DNA of 64,000 nucleotides from Amycolatopsis sp. FBCC-B4732 (lineage in GTDB: Bacteria > Actinomycetota > Actinomycetes > Mycobacteriales > Pseudonocardiaceae), in NCBI RefSeq assembly GCF_023008405.1, contig NZ_CP095376.1, forward strand, positions 2,814,001 to 2,878,000. Direction: 5' to 3'. Of the stretch, positions 52,945-60,578 are shown one piece after another (the stretch's first letter is position 1; each line of letters opens with the position of its first letter). A program made the translations under genes and the position numbers. The notes under the pieces are model-generated. The model had not been told where the DNA came from and did not search any database. It saw only the letters and a list, made by a program, of their open reading frames with translations.

Positions 52945-52960
52945 GGTCAGCCCTGACAAG
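52917..52960 (+). promoter_or_regulatory. Nested dyad and promoter candidate before the zinc-finger gene
   Basis: Outer arms CTTGTCAGG / CCTGACAAG (9 bp, perfect), a 5-base symmetric internal bulge on each side, inner arms CCTTAC / GTAAGG, loop GCTT. A possible promoter, TTGTCA-18-TAAGGT (52918-52947), sits inside it, and the ribosome site GGGAGG follows directly. Shape fits an operator overlapping a promoter, or a translation-controlling hairpin. Confidence 0.6.
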
Positions 52961-52969
52961 GGAGGTCCG

Positions 52970-53320
52970 ATGGCGGTCATCGCCCGCTGTTCGTTCTGTT
53001 CGAAGCCGAACACGGAAGTGGAGACGTTGGTCGGCGGCCCAGGCGTCTTCATCTGCGACGGCTGTGTGCAGCTTTGTGTGTCGGTGATCGAGGGCAAGCC
53101 TTCGGACGCGCCGCTGATCGCCCCGTGGGAGCACGACCTGCCGCTGGCACAGGTCCTCCAGAACCTGGCTCCCGTGTCCGCGGCGACCACCCAGGTCCAG
53201 CAGAACCTGGCGGCGTGGGTCGGAAAGGCCCGATCACTGGGCGGCACGTGGTCCCAGATCGGCGAGGCATTGGGAATGACCCGCCAGTCGGCGTGGGAGC
53301 GCTTCGGTTCTACCGCTTGA
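52970..53320 (+). CDS. ClpX-type zinc finger protein with HTH-like tail
   Basis: 116 aa; ATG with GGGAGG upstream. N-terminal C4 zinc finger CSFC...CDGCVQLC (about 7-36), as in the ClpX N-domain, then a linker and a C-terminal helical part WVGKARSLGGTWSQIGEALGMTRQSAWERF (as WVGKARSLGGTWSQIG and EALGMTRQSAWERF), which reads as a helix-turn-helix resembling sigma/HTH_38 elements. It may be a small DNA-binding regulator of the dyad just upstream. Convergent with the methyltransferase, 3' ends overlapping by 11 bp. Confidence 0.82.
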   Translation: MAVIARCSFCSKPNTEVETLVGGPGVFICDGCVQLCVSVIEGKPSDAPLIAPWEHDLPLAQVLQNLAPVSAATTQVQQNLAAWVGKARSLGGTWSQIGEALGMTRQSAWERFGSTA

Positions 53321-54113
53321 CGCCCACGCCGGCGTAGAGCCCGTCTTCCTCAGGATCGACGACGGCGGCGAGCCGGTCCGGCCGCCAGTTAGCGGAGGTC
53401 GTCAGGCCGGGTTCGACGAGCTCGAAGCCGTCGAAGAGTGCCAGTACTTCGCTCTTCGTCCGCGGGAAGATGTGATCCTGCGTCGACCGCATGGTCTCGG
53501 CCACCCGCGGATCGTTCAGGACGGCGAAGTCGTTCGTCAGGTGGGTGAGCGCGAGGTAGCTGCCGGGCGCGAGGACTTCACGGTAGTTTTTGAAGATCTC
53601 GCTGACGTCGGGCAGGTAGTGCCCGAGGGTGATGGCGAGCAACCCGACGGGTTTCCCGAGATCGAGCAACCTCTTGGTGGCTTCGGCTTGCAGGACCGCG
53701 TCGGTATCGGTGGCATCGGCCTCGACGGCAGCGGCGTTGCTGTTCCCCTTGAGCAACATCCGGCTGTGCGCGACGGCGACGGGTTCGTAGTCGACGTAGA
53801 CGACTTTCGCCGCGGGGTCGGTGGCTTGGGCGACCTCGTGGACGTTGCCGACGGTGGGGATGCCGGAGCCGAGGTCGAGGAACTGCCTCACTCCTTGGTC
53901 GAGCAGGAACCTGACCGTCCTCCGGAGAAAGGCCCGGTTCCGCCTGGCCACGGCGGCGACTTGGGGCTGGATGGCCTCGAGCCTCCGCGCAACCTCCCGA
54001 TCGGCGGTGAGGTTGTGCGCCCCACCGAGAAGGTAGTCGTAGATCCGCGCGGCACTGGGCCGGGAAAGATCAGCCCCGGGCGGGATCCAGTCCGCCCCCT
54101 CCTGCTCGGTCAT
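53310..54113 (-). CDS. SAM-dependent methyltransferase, DUF574 (Methyltransf_19) type
   Basis: 267 aa. Opening ADLSRPSAARIYDYLLGGAHN and AVARRNRAFLRRTVRFL are diagnostic of this actinobacterial family; SAM-binding FLDLGSGIPT, then VVYVDYEPVAVAHSR. Substrate not known for the family; many copies occur per genome and often lie next to regulators. No signal for an operon. From 54114 to 54350 there is no gene; a CGGAGG/CCTCCG hairpin lies in the leader of the next gene. Confidence 0.92.
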   Translation of the reverse strand: MTEQEGADWIPPGADLSRPSAARIYDYLLGGAHNLTADREVARRLEAIQPQVAAVARRNRAFLRRTVRFLLDQGVRQFLDLGSGIPTVGNVHEVAQATDPAAKVVYVDYEPVAVAHSRMLLKGNSNAAAVEADATDTDAVLQAEATKRLLDLGKPVGLLAITLGHYLPDVSEIFKNYREVLAPGSYLALTHLTNDFAVLNDPRVAETMRSTQDHIFPRTKSEVLALFDGFELVEPGLTTSANWRPDRLAAVVDPEEDGLYAGVGVKR

Positions 54114-54350
54114 GGTGCATCCCCCTGGTTGTCGAAAGCTGTGCCCACCCTAGTGGTCTGCGCGGCTTGCCGGGAGGTCTGCACGGTCGTCCGGTGCGGC
54201 TGTGCTCCGGGGGAGTTCCCGGTGAGGTATTGTCAAACCGCCGGAAATCCGCCTTCGCTCAATTCATGATCGTGAAAGACTGTGCGTGACTGACGGCTGC
54301 GCCTGATCGGAGGAATCTGCCTCCGGCGGCTGCGGCTAGGATCAGTCGCC

Positions 54351-56468
54351 GTGAACGAGCGCGCGGGTCGCAATCACGTGGATGTCTCGACGGCCGGGTC
54401 GATCATCCAGGCAGAAACGGTCAGCGGCGGTATCCACCTGCATTCTCCGAAGCAGGCTCGTGAGCTGATTCCGAGGCAGGTACCCGCTCCGGCTGCCCAT
54501 TTCGCCGGGCGTGACGCCGAGTTGTCGGTCCTGGACGAATTGACCTCCGACGACGAACGTGCCGCGCGAGTTTGCGTCGTGAACGGCATGCCGGGGGTCG
54601 GCAAGTCCGCGTTGGTCGAATACTGGGCGATGGCGCGAGCTGACGAATTCCCGGACGGCCAGTTGTTCGTCGACCTTCGCGGAACCGGTCCGGACGCGGC
54701 ACCGATGCACCCGGGAGAAGCGTTGCGCGGCTTCCTCGACGCGCTGGGTCTCGCCCCGGATTCCTGGCCGGTCGGACTGGACCGGCAAGCGGCACTTTTC
54801 CGCAGCCTCACCGCCGGCCGCAGGCTGCTCGTCGTGCTGGACAACGCGAGCGGTAGCGAGCAGGTCAGGTCGCTGCTTCCGGGCGGCTCCACCAGCAGAG
54901 TGGTGATCACCAGCCGGAACTGCCTGACCGGGCTGGTGGCCCGGGCCGGTGCCCGGTGCGTCGCTCTCGAGCCGCTCAGTTCGGGTGATGCCAGGACCAT
55001 GCTCACCTGGATGCTGGGTGCGGACCGCAGCGCCGCCGAACCCGAAGCGATCGAGCAGCTGATCGACTACGCGGGCCGCCTGCCGCTGGCGGTCGCGATC
55101 ATCGGTGGCCTGCTGGTCGACGAGCGGATCCCGATGGACGCGCTGTCGACCCGGGCCGGCCGGCAACGGTCGACCCTGGACGCCCTCGACACCGGCGAAC
55201 CCGGATCGGCGATCCGCACGGTGTTTTCGTGGTCGTACCAGGCGTTGACCCCAGCGTCGGCGGAAGTCTTCCGGCACGTCAGCCAGCACCCGGGTCCCGA
55301 CTTCTCCCCGCGCACCGCTGCGGCGTTGTCGGGCCAGTGCCTGGAGGATGTCCACCGCGCCCTTGCCGAACTCTGCCGCGCGCACCTGGTGGAGCAGTAC
55401 GTTGCGGGCCGGTACCGCATGCACGACTTGCTTCGGCGGTACGCGCGTGAGCAGACTTCCCATCCGGAGAGCGAGGTCGCCCTCCGGCAGCTCGCGGATC
55501 ACTACCTGCATTCGCTCTGCGCCGCGAACGACCACTTCGGTTCGCCGTGGGACCGGGTACCCCTGGCGGCCCCGTTGGCGGCCGAGCTCGTCGAGTGCTT
55601 CGCAGGCGGTGGGGAGGCCCTGCGCTGGCTCGACGCGGAGCGGTACGGGCTGCTCGCGATGCTGTCGATCACCCCGACGGCCGACCAGGACGCCTACACC
55701 TGGCGGCTCGCCGTGACGCTCGTGACCTACCTGGATCGCCAGGGGCACCGTCTCGATCTGTTGCAATCCCAGCAGGCGGCGCTGCACGCCGCGCAGCGAA
55801 CCGGCGACGGCTGGGGAACAGCCATGGCCCACCGCTTCGTCGGCCGCGCGCTGATTCGCCTGGACCAGTTCGAAAAGGCCGTCAGCCACCTCCGCGAGGC
55901 ACTGGCGCTGTTCGACGCGGCCGGCGATCTGGTCGGCCAGGCCCACACCTGCTACGCCTTGAGCTACATCTCAGTCGTACAGCGGGATCGCGAACAGGCG
56001 TGGGCGTTGACCCAGCGAGCGCTGAAACTCGCCGAGGCGTGCGGGCATCGGATCTGGCTGGCCAAAGCGAGGGGGAACGTCGGCTGGTGGCACCTCGAGT
56101 TCGGCGAGCCCGAACGCGTCCTCGAGTGCGTGCGTCCCGCGCTGGACCAGTTCCGCGTCTTGGGGACCGAGCCGGACGGACTGGCCAGCGTGCTCGAATG
56201 CCTCGGCCGCGCCTACGCCGACCTCGGCCTGCCAGGCCTGGCGCTGAACACGTTCTGCGACGCACTGCAGCTCCGCCGCCACCACGGCAGCTACTACTGG
56301 CAGGCGCGCACCCAGCAACTGATCGCCGGCGCCCACGGTGCGTTGGGCGATCCAGGGGCCGAACGACAGGCTTTGGAAGAGGCCCTGGTCATTCTCTCGC
56401 GGCTGAACCACTCCGAGGCGGAGACTGTTCGAGAGCGTCTCGCCAAGGGACGTATGACACCGATGTGA
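54351..56468 (+). CDS. STAND ATPase: NB-ARC with C-terminal TPR
   Basis: 705 aa; GTG. The N-terminal 30 residues carry AGSIIQAETVSGGIHLH, a short Gln/Gly/Val motif common at the start of actinobacterial STAND proteins and similar to RHIM-like amyloid signalling motifs. NB-ARC follows: P-loop GMPGVGKS (79-86), RRLLVVLDNA as Walker B, SRVVITSRN sensor, GRLPLAVAIIGG as the GxP-like motif. A winged-helix segment (FRHVSQHPG..LVEQ..YRMHDLLRRYARE) precedes at least four TPR-like repeats (about 475-690). No SARP DNA-binding domain, so this is not AfsR itself. Likely a ligand-triggered switch in regulation or defence. It lies at the chromosomal edge of the integrated element. Confidence 0.9.
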   Translation: MNERAGRNHVDVSTAGSIIQAETVSGGIHLHSPKQARELIPRQVPAPAAHFAGRDAELSVLDELTSDDERAARVCVVNGMPGVGKSALVEYWAMARADEFPDGQLFVDLRGTGPDAAPMHPGEALRGFLDALGLAPDSWPVGLDRQAALFRSLTAGRRLLVVLDNASGSEQVRSLLPGGSTSRVVITSRNCLTGLVARAGARCVALEPLSSGDARTMLTWMLGADRSAAEPEAIEQLIDYAGRLPLAVAIIGGLLVDERIPMDALSTRAGRQRSTLDALDTGEPGSAIRTVFSWSYQALTPASAEVFRHVSQHPGPDFSPRTAAALSGQCLEDVHRALAELCRAHLVEQYVAGRYRMHDLLRRYAREQTSHPESEVALRQLADHYLHSLCAANDHFGSPWDRVPLAAPLAAELVECFAGGGEALRWLDAERYGLLAMLSITPTADQDAYTWRLAVTLVTYLDRQGHRLDLLQSQQAALHAAQRTGDGWGTAMAHRFVGRALIRLDQFEKAVSHLREALALFDAAGDLVGQAHTCYALSYISVVQRDREQAWALTQRALKLAEACGHRIWLAKARGNVGWWHLEFGEPERVLECVRPALDQFRVLGTEPDGLASVLECLGRAYADLGLPGLALNTFCDALQLRRHHGSYYWQARTQQLIAGAHGALGDPGAERQALEEALVILSRLNHSEAETVRERLAKGRMTPM

Positions 56469-56508
56469 CATGCCTTGGGACCTGCTGCGCCCTCAGATAC
56501 GACGAAAA

Positions 56509-56532
56509 CCACGTTCACCTGAGTGAACGTGG
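56509..56532 (-). terminator. Terminator of the interrupted tRNA
   Basis: Perfect 10-bp stem CCACGTTCAC / GTGAACGTGG with a 4-base loop, followed on the minus strand by TTTTCG. It lies 8 bp beyond the 3' end of the tRNA fragment, in the position and orientation of a tRNA terminator. Confidence 0.85.
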
Positions 56533-56539
56533 CTTGTCC

Positions 56540-56574
56540 GTCGGGCTGACAGGATTTGAACCTGCGACCCCTTG
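56540..56574 (-). other. Attachment site: 3' fragment of a tRNA, probably tRNA-Pro
   Basis: Read on the minus strand the 35 bases give CAAGGGGTCGCAGG, TTCAAAT and CCTGTCAGCCCGAC: variable region, T arm and 3' acceptor of a tRNA, with the best fit from memory to actinomycete tRNA-Pro. The 5' half (D arm, anticodon) is absent; sequence to the right (56575 on) is unrelated. This is the signature of site-specific insertion at a tRNA 3' end, with the restored tRNA expected at the far end of the element. Confidence 0.8.
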
Positions 56575-56755
56575 CACTTACTCGACGGACCAACGACCTG
56601 CGCGCTCGCCAGGTAGTGCCCGTTGTGCAGGGAAGATCTGAGTCCTCGATCATGGTCATTCACCATCGTTCGCGGGTGCCATGTGGGCAGAATGTGGGCT
56701 GGCGACGGCGGTGCTTGACGTGAGCTGCGACATGGCACGGTCGGGGGAGCGACGT

Positions 56756-57742
56756 CTAATCCTCGGGCGGCTCTTCTTCGACTGGCGGGTAGGTTGCAAT
56801 GGTCTGAGCCTCGTTCCACCACTTGTCGACATGGGTTCGCATCACGTCTGCTGCCACGACGGGAAGAGGTGTAAGGATTGTGGGATGCTGTTTACCAATG
56901 GTGTTGATTGAGGTCCCGATGGTGAACGCAGAATTCGTCCCAATGACCATGCGATCGTGAAGTACTCCGTGATCCGCCATGCGTAATTCGATGGGTCGAC
57001 CGGTGCCAGATTCAATTAGTACGGCCATTGCTGCGCGATCTTCTCGTCGAAGCTGGGACGATACGAGTACGCGTGATATCGAAGTGTAGGCGCGGATTGC
57101 AAGTAGCTGTTCGATCCGTAAATAGGGGTCAATCAGGATGGCTTCACCGGCTTCCGCAAGGCGTTGAATAAAAACAGGGTAAGACAGTTCATTCTGGGCA
57201 TCAAGTACGACCACGTCATACGCGTCGGACTCGCCTTCCGAGGCGTCTTCGCTGCGCAGAAGGGCGCGACCAAGTGGCGTAAGGCCGAGTCCGCCTTGGT
57301 CGTCCTGGTCTATCCATCCCAGCCTGATCAAGTGTTGAACGAACGATTCGGCTGGCACGTCGGGCCCGTACTCGTCCGGAATCTCCGGCTCGATCAACCG
57401 GCGGGTTCCGAGTATGCTGTACACGTTCGCGGAAAGGATACCGGCGGACGCTCTTTGCCAGTCTTCGCCGATTTTACGAATTCCTGTCAGTGTGGAATTA
57501 TCAATAATATTCGAGGCCGCTCTGGCTAGGTTTCGAAAAGACTCGGTGTCGTAGATACCGCCGACCGTTTCGTACTTCGCGGGTCGACCTCGCTTTACTA
57601 GTCGACCTCTTCTTCCGGGCTTCGGACCCGGGTTCAGCATCCACTCTCGAAGTTCGATCTCTTTCGGGCGATTACCGCCGCGATTCGCGAATGATACAAA
57701 GCTCAGAGCCTTGTATTGGTTGTCGTCGATGATCTGCATCAT
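56756..57742 (-). CDS. Cargo protein with C-terminal PLD-like (HDR) domain
   Basis: 328 aa from ATG at 57742 with GAGGGG 4 bp upstream (the adjacent ATG at 57739 is equally possible). Not recognised as a whole. The N-terminal half has Arg/Lys-rich GPKPGRRGRLVKRGRPAKYE and a winged-helix-like stretch (FVQHLIRLGWI..GLGLTPLGRALL). The C-terminal part looks like half a phospholipase-D fold: AILIDPYLRIEQLL, ISRVLVSSQLRRED, VLHDRMVIGTNSAFTIGTS, where HDR stands for the HKD motif. Such single-motif PLD-like domains occur in bacterial defence proteins. Lower GC and position beside the att site mark it as cargo. Confidence 0.65.
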   Translation of the reverse strand: MMQIIDDNQYKALSFVSFANRGGNRPKEIELREWMLNPGPKPGRRGRLVKRGRPAKYETVGGIYDTESFRNLARAASNIIDNSTLTGIRKIGEDWQRASAGILSANVYSILGTRRLIEPEIPDEYGPDVPAESFVQHLIRLGWIDQDDQGGLGLTPLGRALLRSEDASEGESDAYDVVVLDAQNELSYPVFIQRLAEAGEAILIDPYLRIEQLLAIRAYTSISRVLVSSQLRREDRAAMAVLIESGTGRPIELRMADHGVLHDRMVIGTNSAFTIGTSINTIGKQHPTILTPLPVVAADVMRTHVDKWWNEAQTIATYPPVEEEPPED

Positions 57743-57795
57743 CACTCCCCTCGGTCGTCGCCAGCGTGGGTTTGATCTTACCCCCCTGAGTGGGT

Positions 57796-57941
57796 GGCCT
57801 TTCGGCATCTCGTCGACCTGGCGCAGCCCGATCACGCTGTGTCAAGGGGGTGCTTCCTGCATGACCGCTGCTTGCCTGCTCGGCTGCCCCCTTGACGCGG
57901 CGTGATAGCCCTTCGGGAGGTCGACGAGATGCCGTTTGGCC
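57796..57941. repeat. 146-bp symmetric two-block inverted repeat
   Basis: Outer arms of 24 bases (57796-57819 / 57918-57941) match except for a TTT/TTT opposition; the core CGGCATCTCGTCGACCT is perfect. Spacers of exactly 11 bases follow on both sides. Inner arms of 20 bases (57831-57850 / 57887-57906) differ only where G-T wobble pairs would form. The loop is about 36 bases. The inner arms hold CCCCCTTGAC, which recurs at 59806. Non-coding; candidate structured RNA, origin or regulator target. Confidence 0.85.
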
Positions 57942-58161
57942 GCACACGGACGCAACCGCCGCGCTCGACTCGGCCATCTCGGAGACCTGCCCGTCCGGCG
58001 AGGACATTCTCTTCTTCTTGAGCTGCGGCCCTCGGTACAGCCGCCGGCCGGTCGCGTGGGTGCCGGAGGCGGGCCCCGCGCGTGCCGGCCGATAGCGGCG
58101 CGGCCCCGGAGGGGCCGCCTTGAACAAGAAAAGAAACTCTGAACACAACGTCCGTCGCCGA
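57942..58161. other. Non-coding stretch of the element
   Basis: About 220 bp between the inverted repeat and the PP2C gene stop. I see no credible gene; it includes a GC-rich imperfect dyad around GCGGCCCTCGG and GGCCCCGGAGGGGCC (58101-58115), the latter close to palindromic and possibly a terminator for the PP2C transcript. Confidence 0.5.
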
Positions 58162-58965
58162 CTACGCGCGAAGGTTGACCGCCGCGATGGCCTTGTCGTC
58201 GTGCTGCTTGGCGCGGGGGAGCTCGATGGCGCCTGGGTCGGCTTCGTCCTCCCAGGACTGGCACTGCTCGAGGATTGCGGCAAGCTGGGCACCGTCTGCT
58301 TGAGACAGTTTCGGCCAGTCATCGAGACCCAGATGGGTGATCGTGTCGTAGGCGCCATCGGTGGCCAGTACTGCCCAAGGAACGTGTTCGACGGGGTACT
58401 CGGCTATCACGGCATGGTCGGCCGCGCCCGGGTCAGCTTCCGCAATCCAGTAGCCCCCTGCGGTGTTTCGGCGGGCAGCCTGCTGAGTCTGGAGCTCGCG
58501 GAGTAGGGCCTGATGGGTGTCGTCGTAACCGGCTCCCGACGCAAGCCTTTCGCGGTAAGCGCGCCGGGGTTCGAGGTCGAGGTCGTCGATACGCGGATCG
58601 GTGACAATGCCACCGGGGAGCACGGCGACGCTGTCTCCGAGGGCGAACACGTCGACCTGGTCACCCCGTCGGCGGAGAATCGTCACGGTGCTCGACGGTG
58701 AGTCTCCCGGCCGAAGTGCGAGATTGCTCGTGGTCGCCTCGATTGCGCTGCGGACGGCTGCTCGGAGATCGATGTCCGGGTGTTCGTTCAAGGCTTGGGC
58801 AATCCGTTGCCCGAGATCGGCGGCGTAGACGGATGCAGGGACGGGCACCGGTCGAAAGGCTGACGCTCCATCCAGGACGATGACGGCATTGGGCGCGACG
58901 AAGATCTTGTCGTCGCTTGCGTCGATGTGGGGGAGCTGTGCGGTGGTCACCTGCATGCGACTCAC
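58162..58965 (-). CDS. PP2C-like Ser/Thr protein phosphatase
   Basis: 267 aa; GTG at 58965 overlapping the stop of the upstream HTH gene (an ATG lies 9 bp inside). PP2C motifs: VIVLDGASAF (motif with metal-binding Asp), SSTVTILRRRGDQVDVFALGDS, WAVLATDGAYDTI and QHDDKAIAAVNL with the final Asp pair. No kinase or sensor domain is attached. Forms an operon with the sigma-like HTH protein, so it may set the phosphorylation state of that protein or of a host regulator. Unusual as accessory content of such elements. Confidence 0.85.
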   Translation of the reverse strand: MSRMQVTTAQLPHIDASDDKIFVAPNAVIVLDGASAFRPVPVPASVYAADLGQRIAQALNEHPDIDLRAAVRSAIEATTSNLALRPGDSPSSTVTILRRRGDQVDVFALGDSVAVLPGGIVTDPRIDDLDLEPRRAYRERLASGAGYDDTHQALLRELQTQQAARRNTAGGYWIAEADPGAADHAVIAEYPVEHVPWAVLATDGAYDTITHLGLDDWPKLSQADGAQLAAILEQCQSWEDEADPGAIELPRAKQHDDKAIAAVNLRA

Positions 58966-59789
58966 CACCGGAACGGGCCTGCCACGAGTTCGCTTCCGGT
59001 GATCGTGAGTCCGTCGTACGTCGCACGCACGATGAAAGAGCACTCCCGCTCGCGGGTCTCGCTGAACAGCTCGGCGAGGTGGCCGGTCAGGTAGTGCGTG
59101 GCGCCCAGTGAGCCGATCCCGTGGATGCCGGCGACGTGCAAGACTGTCCGGCCTCCGATCTGGTGTCGGGCGACGTAGGCGATATCCGCAGACTCGGCCG
59201 GGTCGTCGTCGGCGGGGGAGCGGTACCGGTCGCCGGTCTGCTCGTGCTCGATCCACCAACGGCCGGCATCCTTGATCATGCTGAGGACCGGGTCGCGCTC
59301 CATGAGGTTCACCGCGATCGGAGCCGATACCGGTCCACACACGACAATCGCATCGCCGTCCGGCAGTGCCTCGCGGTCCGGCTCAATCTGGAAGCGCGTA
59401 GCCGTCAGAGATAGGCCGTCAACGAGGCGTTCGAGCTGGTCACCGGTCTGCGCGTCTTCGGCGGCAATGAGAGGCCGTTCGCGGTCCGTCGTCTGGTAGC
59501 GCCACGGCACCCCGATGGCAACGGGGCCGACACCGAAGAACGCGCGCTCGGGCCCTGGCGCGGTCGATCGAATCTGGGTGACGCGGCCCTTCGTGATGCC
59601 GAGAGCCGCTGCGATCTCCGTGTAGCTCATCCCGCGTAGCCGGTGAGCTTCCTCGATGGCTTCCTTGCGGAGGCGGGCGAGCTCGGTTGCTCGCTGCTGG
59701 TAGACGACGAGCAGGGCGGACGCCCGTTGCCCGCGTCGGATCGGGTCCGGGTCGCTGCGGACGCTGTCGAACTCGCTCTCGGCCTCCAT
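58962..59789 (-). CDS. Sigma-like HTH regulator with uncharacterised C-terminal domain
   Basis: 275 aa from ATG at 59789. A coiled N-terminal helix (QRATELARLRKEAIEEAHRL) leads into a sigma-70 region-4-like HTH: MSYTEIAAALGITKGRVTQIRS (about 54-75, as SYTEIAAALGITKG and RVTQIRS). From about 100 a separate domain begins with VPWRYQTTDRERPLIAAED and holds DAIVVCGPVSAPIAVNL, WWIEHEQTGDRYRSP and VLHVAGIHGIGSLGA, Gly-rich blocks that look Rossmann-like; I do not know this domain. It is transcribed divergently from the transfer region and probably binds the GTTTAGA repeats in between. Confidence 0.75.
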   Translation of the reverse strand: MEAESEFDSVRSDPDPIRRGQRASALLVVYQQRATELARLRKEAIEEAHRLRGMSYTEIAAALGITKGRVTQIRSTAPGPERAFFGVGPVAIGVPWRYQTTDRERPLIAAEDAQTGDQLERLVDGLSLTATRFQIEPDREALPDGDAIVVCGPVSAPIAVNLMERDPVLSMIKDAGRWWIEHEQTGDRYRSPADDDPAESADIAYVARHQIGGRTVLHVAGIHGIGSLGATHYLTGHLAELFSETRERECSFIVRATYDGLTITGSELVAGPFRW

Positions 59790-59798
59790 GCAGGGTGA

Positions 59799-59905
59799 GT
59801 TTAGACCCCCTTGACACCTGTGGCGAGGGCGGCGTACCTTCGTGTTTAGACCCCCTCAACGACGACTGGCAACAGCTTGCCTTAGGTGTTTAGAGGGTCT
59901 ACACC
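59799..59905. promoter_or_regulatory. Three GTTTAGA repeats around a divergent promoter region
   Basis: GTTTAGACCCCCT occurs at 59799-59811 and 59844-59856; a third GTTTAGA at 59888 is part of the dyad TAGA-GGG-TCTA. Spacing is 45 and 44 bp. Between the first two lies a promoter with TTGACA (59811-59816), 18-bp spacer and TACCTT (59835-59840), directed at the SCO3933-like gene. Layout fits a repressor/activator switch of the element. Confidence 0.7.
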
Positions 59906-59931
59906 GAAGGGTTCGACCAGGAGGTTTGGAC

Positions 59932-60309
59932 ATGCAGGACATCCCGTTCGTCAGCTCGGGCTACCGGTTCATGGTCACGGAGGCCCCGATCATGAAGATG
60001 CGCGAGGTCAAGGGGGAGATGGTCCCGGCGACCGACCGCGAGGGGAACCCGGCCTTCGTGGTGATGCTGTTCGCGAAGCCGCGTCAGGTGGAGGGGCGCC
60101 GGCCGGGCAAGGGCGAAGAGATCAAGGTGACGCTCGCGGCGGACCCGGGGGAGGGGTTCGAGGAGGGCTCCTACGTCGAGTTGATCGACCCGGTCCTCAA
60201 CACGTGGCAGACCACCGGGGATGACGGCCGGATCTCCGGCTCGGGTCTGTGGTTCAAGGCCCTCGGTTTGAAGCCTGTCGGGGCGGGTGCTGCGCAGCGC
60301 GCCGCCTGA
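59932..60309 (+). CDS. SCO3933-family regulatory-type protein
   Basis: 125 aa; ATG with CAGGAGG 7 bp upstream. The sequence (FVSSGYRFMVTEAPIMKMRE, ATDREGNPAFVVMLFAKPRQ, ADPGEGFEEGSYVELIDPVL) matches the small conserved AICE protein annotated in streptomycetes as the SCO3933 family; it is beta-rich and of unproven role. First gene of the transfer-side transcript, just after the GTTTAGA promoter region. Possibly a single-strand-DNA or plasmid-control protein (speculative). Confidence 0.8.
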   Translation: MQDIPFVSSGYRFMVTEAPIMKMREVKGEMVPATDREGNPAFVVMLFAKPRQVEGRRPGKGEEIKVTLAADPGEGFEEGSYVELIDPVLNTWQTTGDDGRISGSGLWFKALGLKPVGAGAAQRAA

Positions 60310-60578
60310 TCTCGACCTCATGACCGGTGGGTGACCGGTTCGCGCGGCTACCTCCCCGGCTGTCGCGTCATCACCACCCTGGAGCCCTTCCCAAGTCGGT
60401 TGGCTGCCCGTTTTCGAGTCGGGCAAGGGCACTTCTTGTTCATTGACAAATACAGAGTGGGCCGATCCATGCCTAAATCCGCGCTGTTTGTGGTGGCGCG
60501 CCTCGATTCCCGGCCGGGCCAACTGTCCGGGATTCCTGGGGTTTCACCACGAAGTACACGAGTGGAGAGGAGAGGCGA
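60310..60578. other. Intergenic leader without a clear gene
   Basis: 269 bp. Holds ACCGGT repeated 6 bp apart (60324-60341 region), CATTGACAAATACAG near 60442 (a possible -35 TTGACA without a good -10), and CGGCCGGGCC/GTCCGGG inverted segments near 60510. A 40-codon frame from ATG 60469 has no ribosome site and is not called. Likely promoter or transfer-site DNA. Confidence 0.5.

Noticed and set aside
53472..54269. 265-codon plus-strand frame opposite the methyltransferase
   Set aside because: Antisense to a clear DUF574 methyltransferase and without motifs.
56540..56615. Complete tRNA gene
   Set aside because: Only T arm and 3' acceptor are present; no anticodon arm or matching 5' acceptor to the right.
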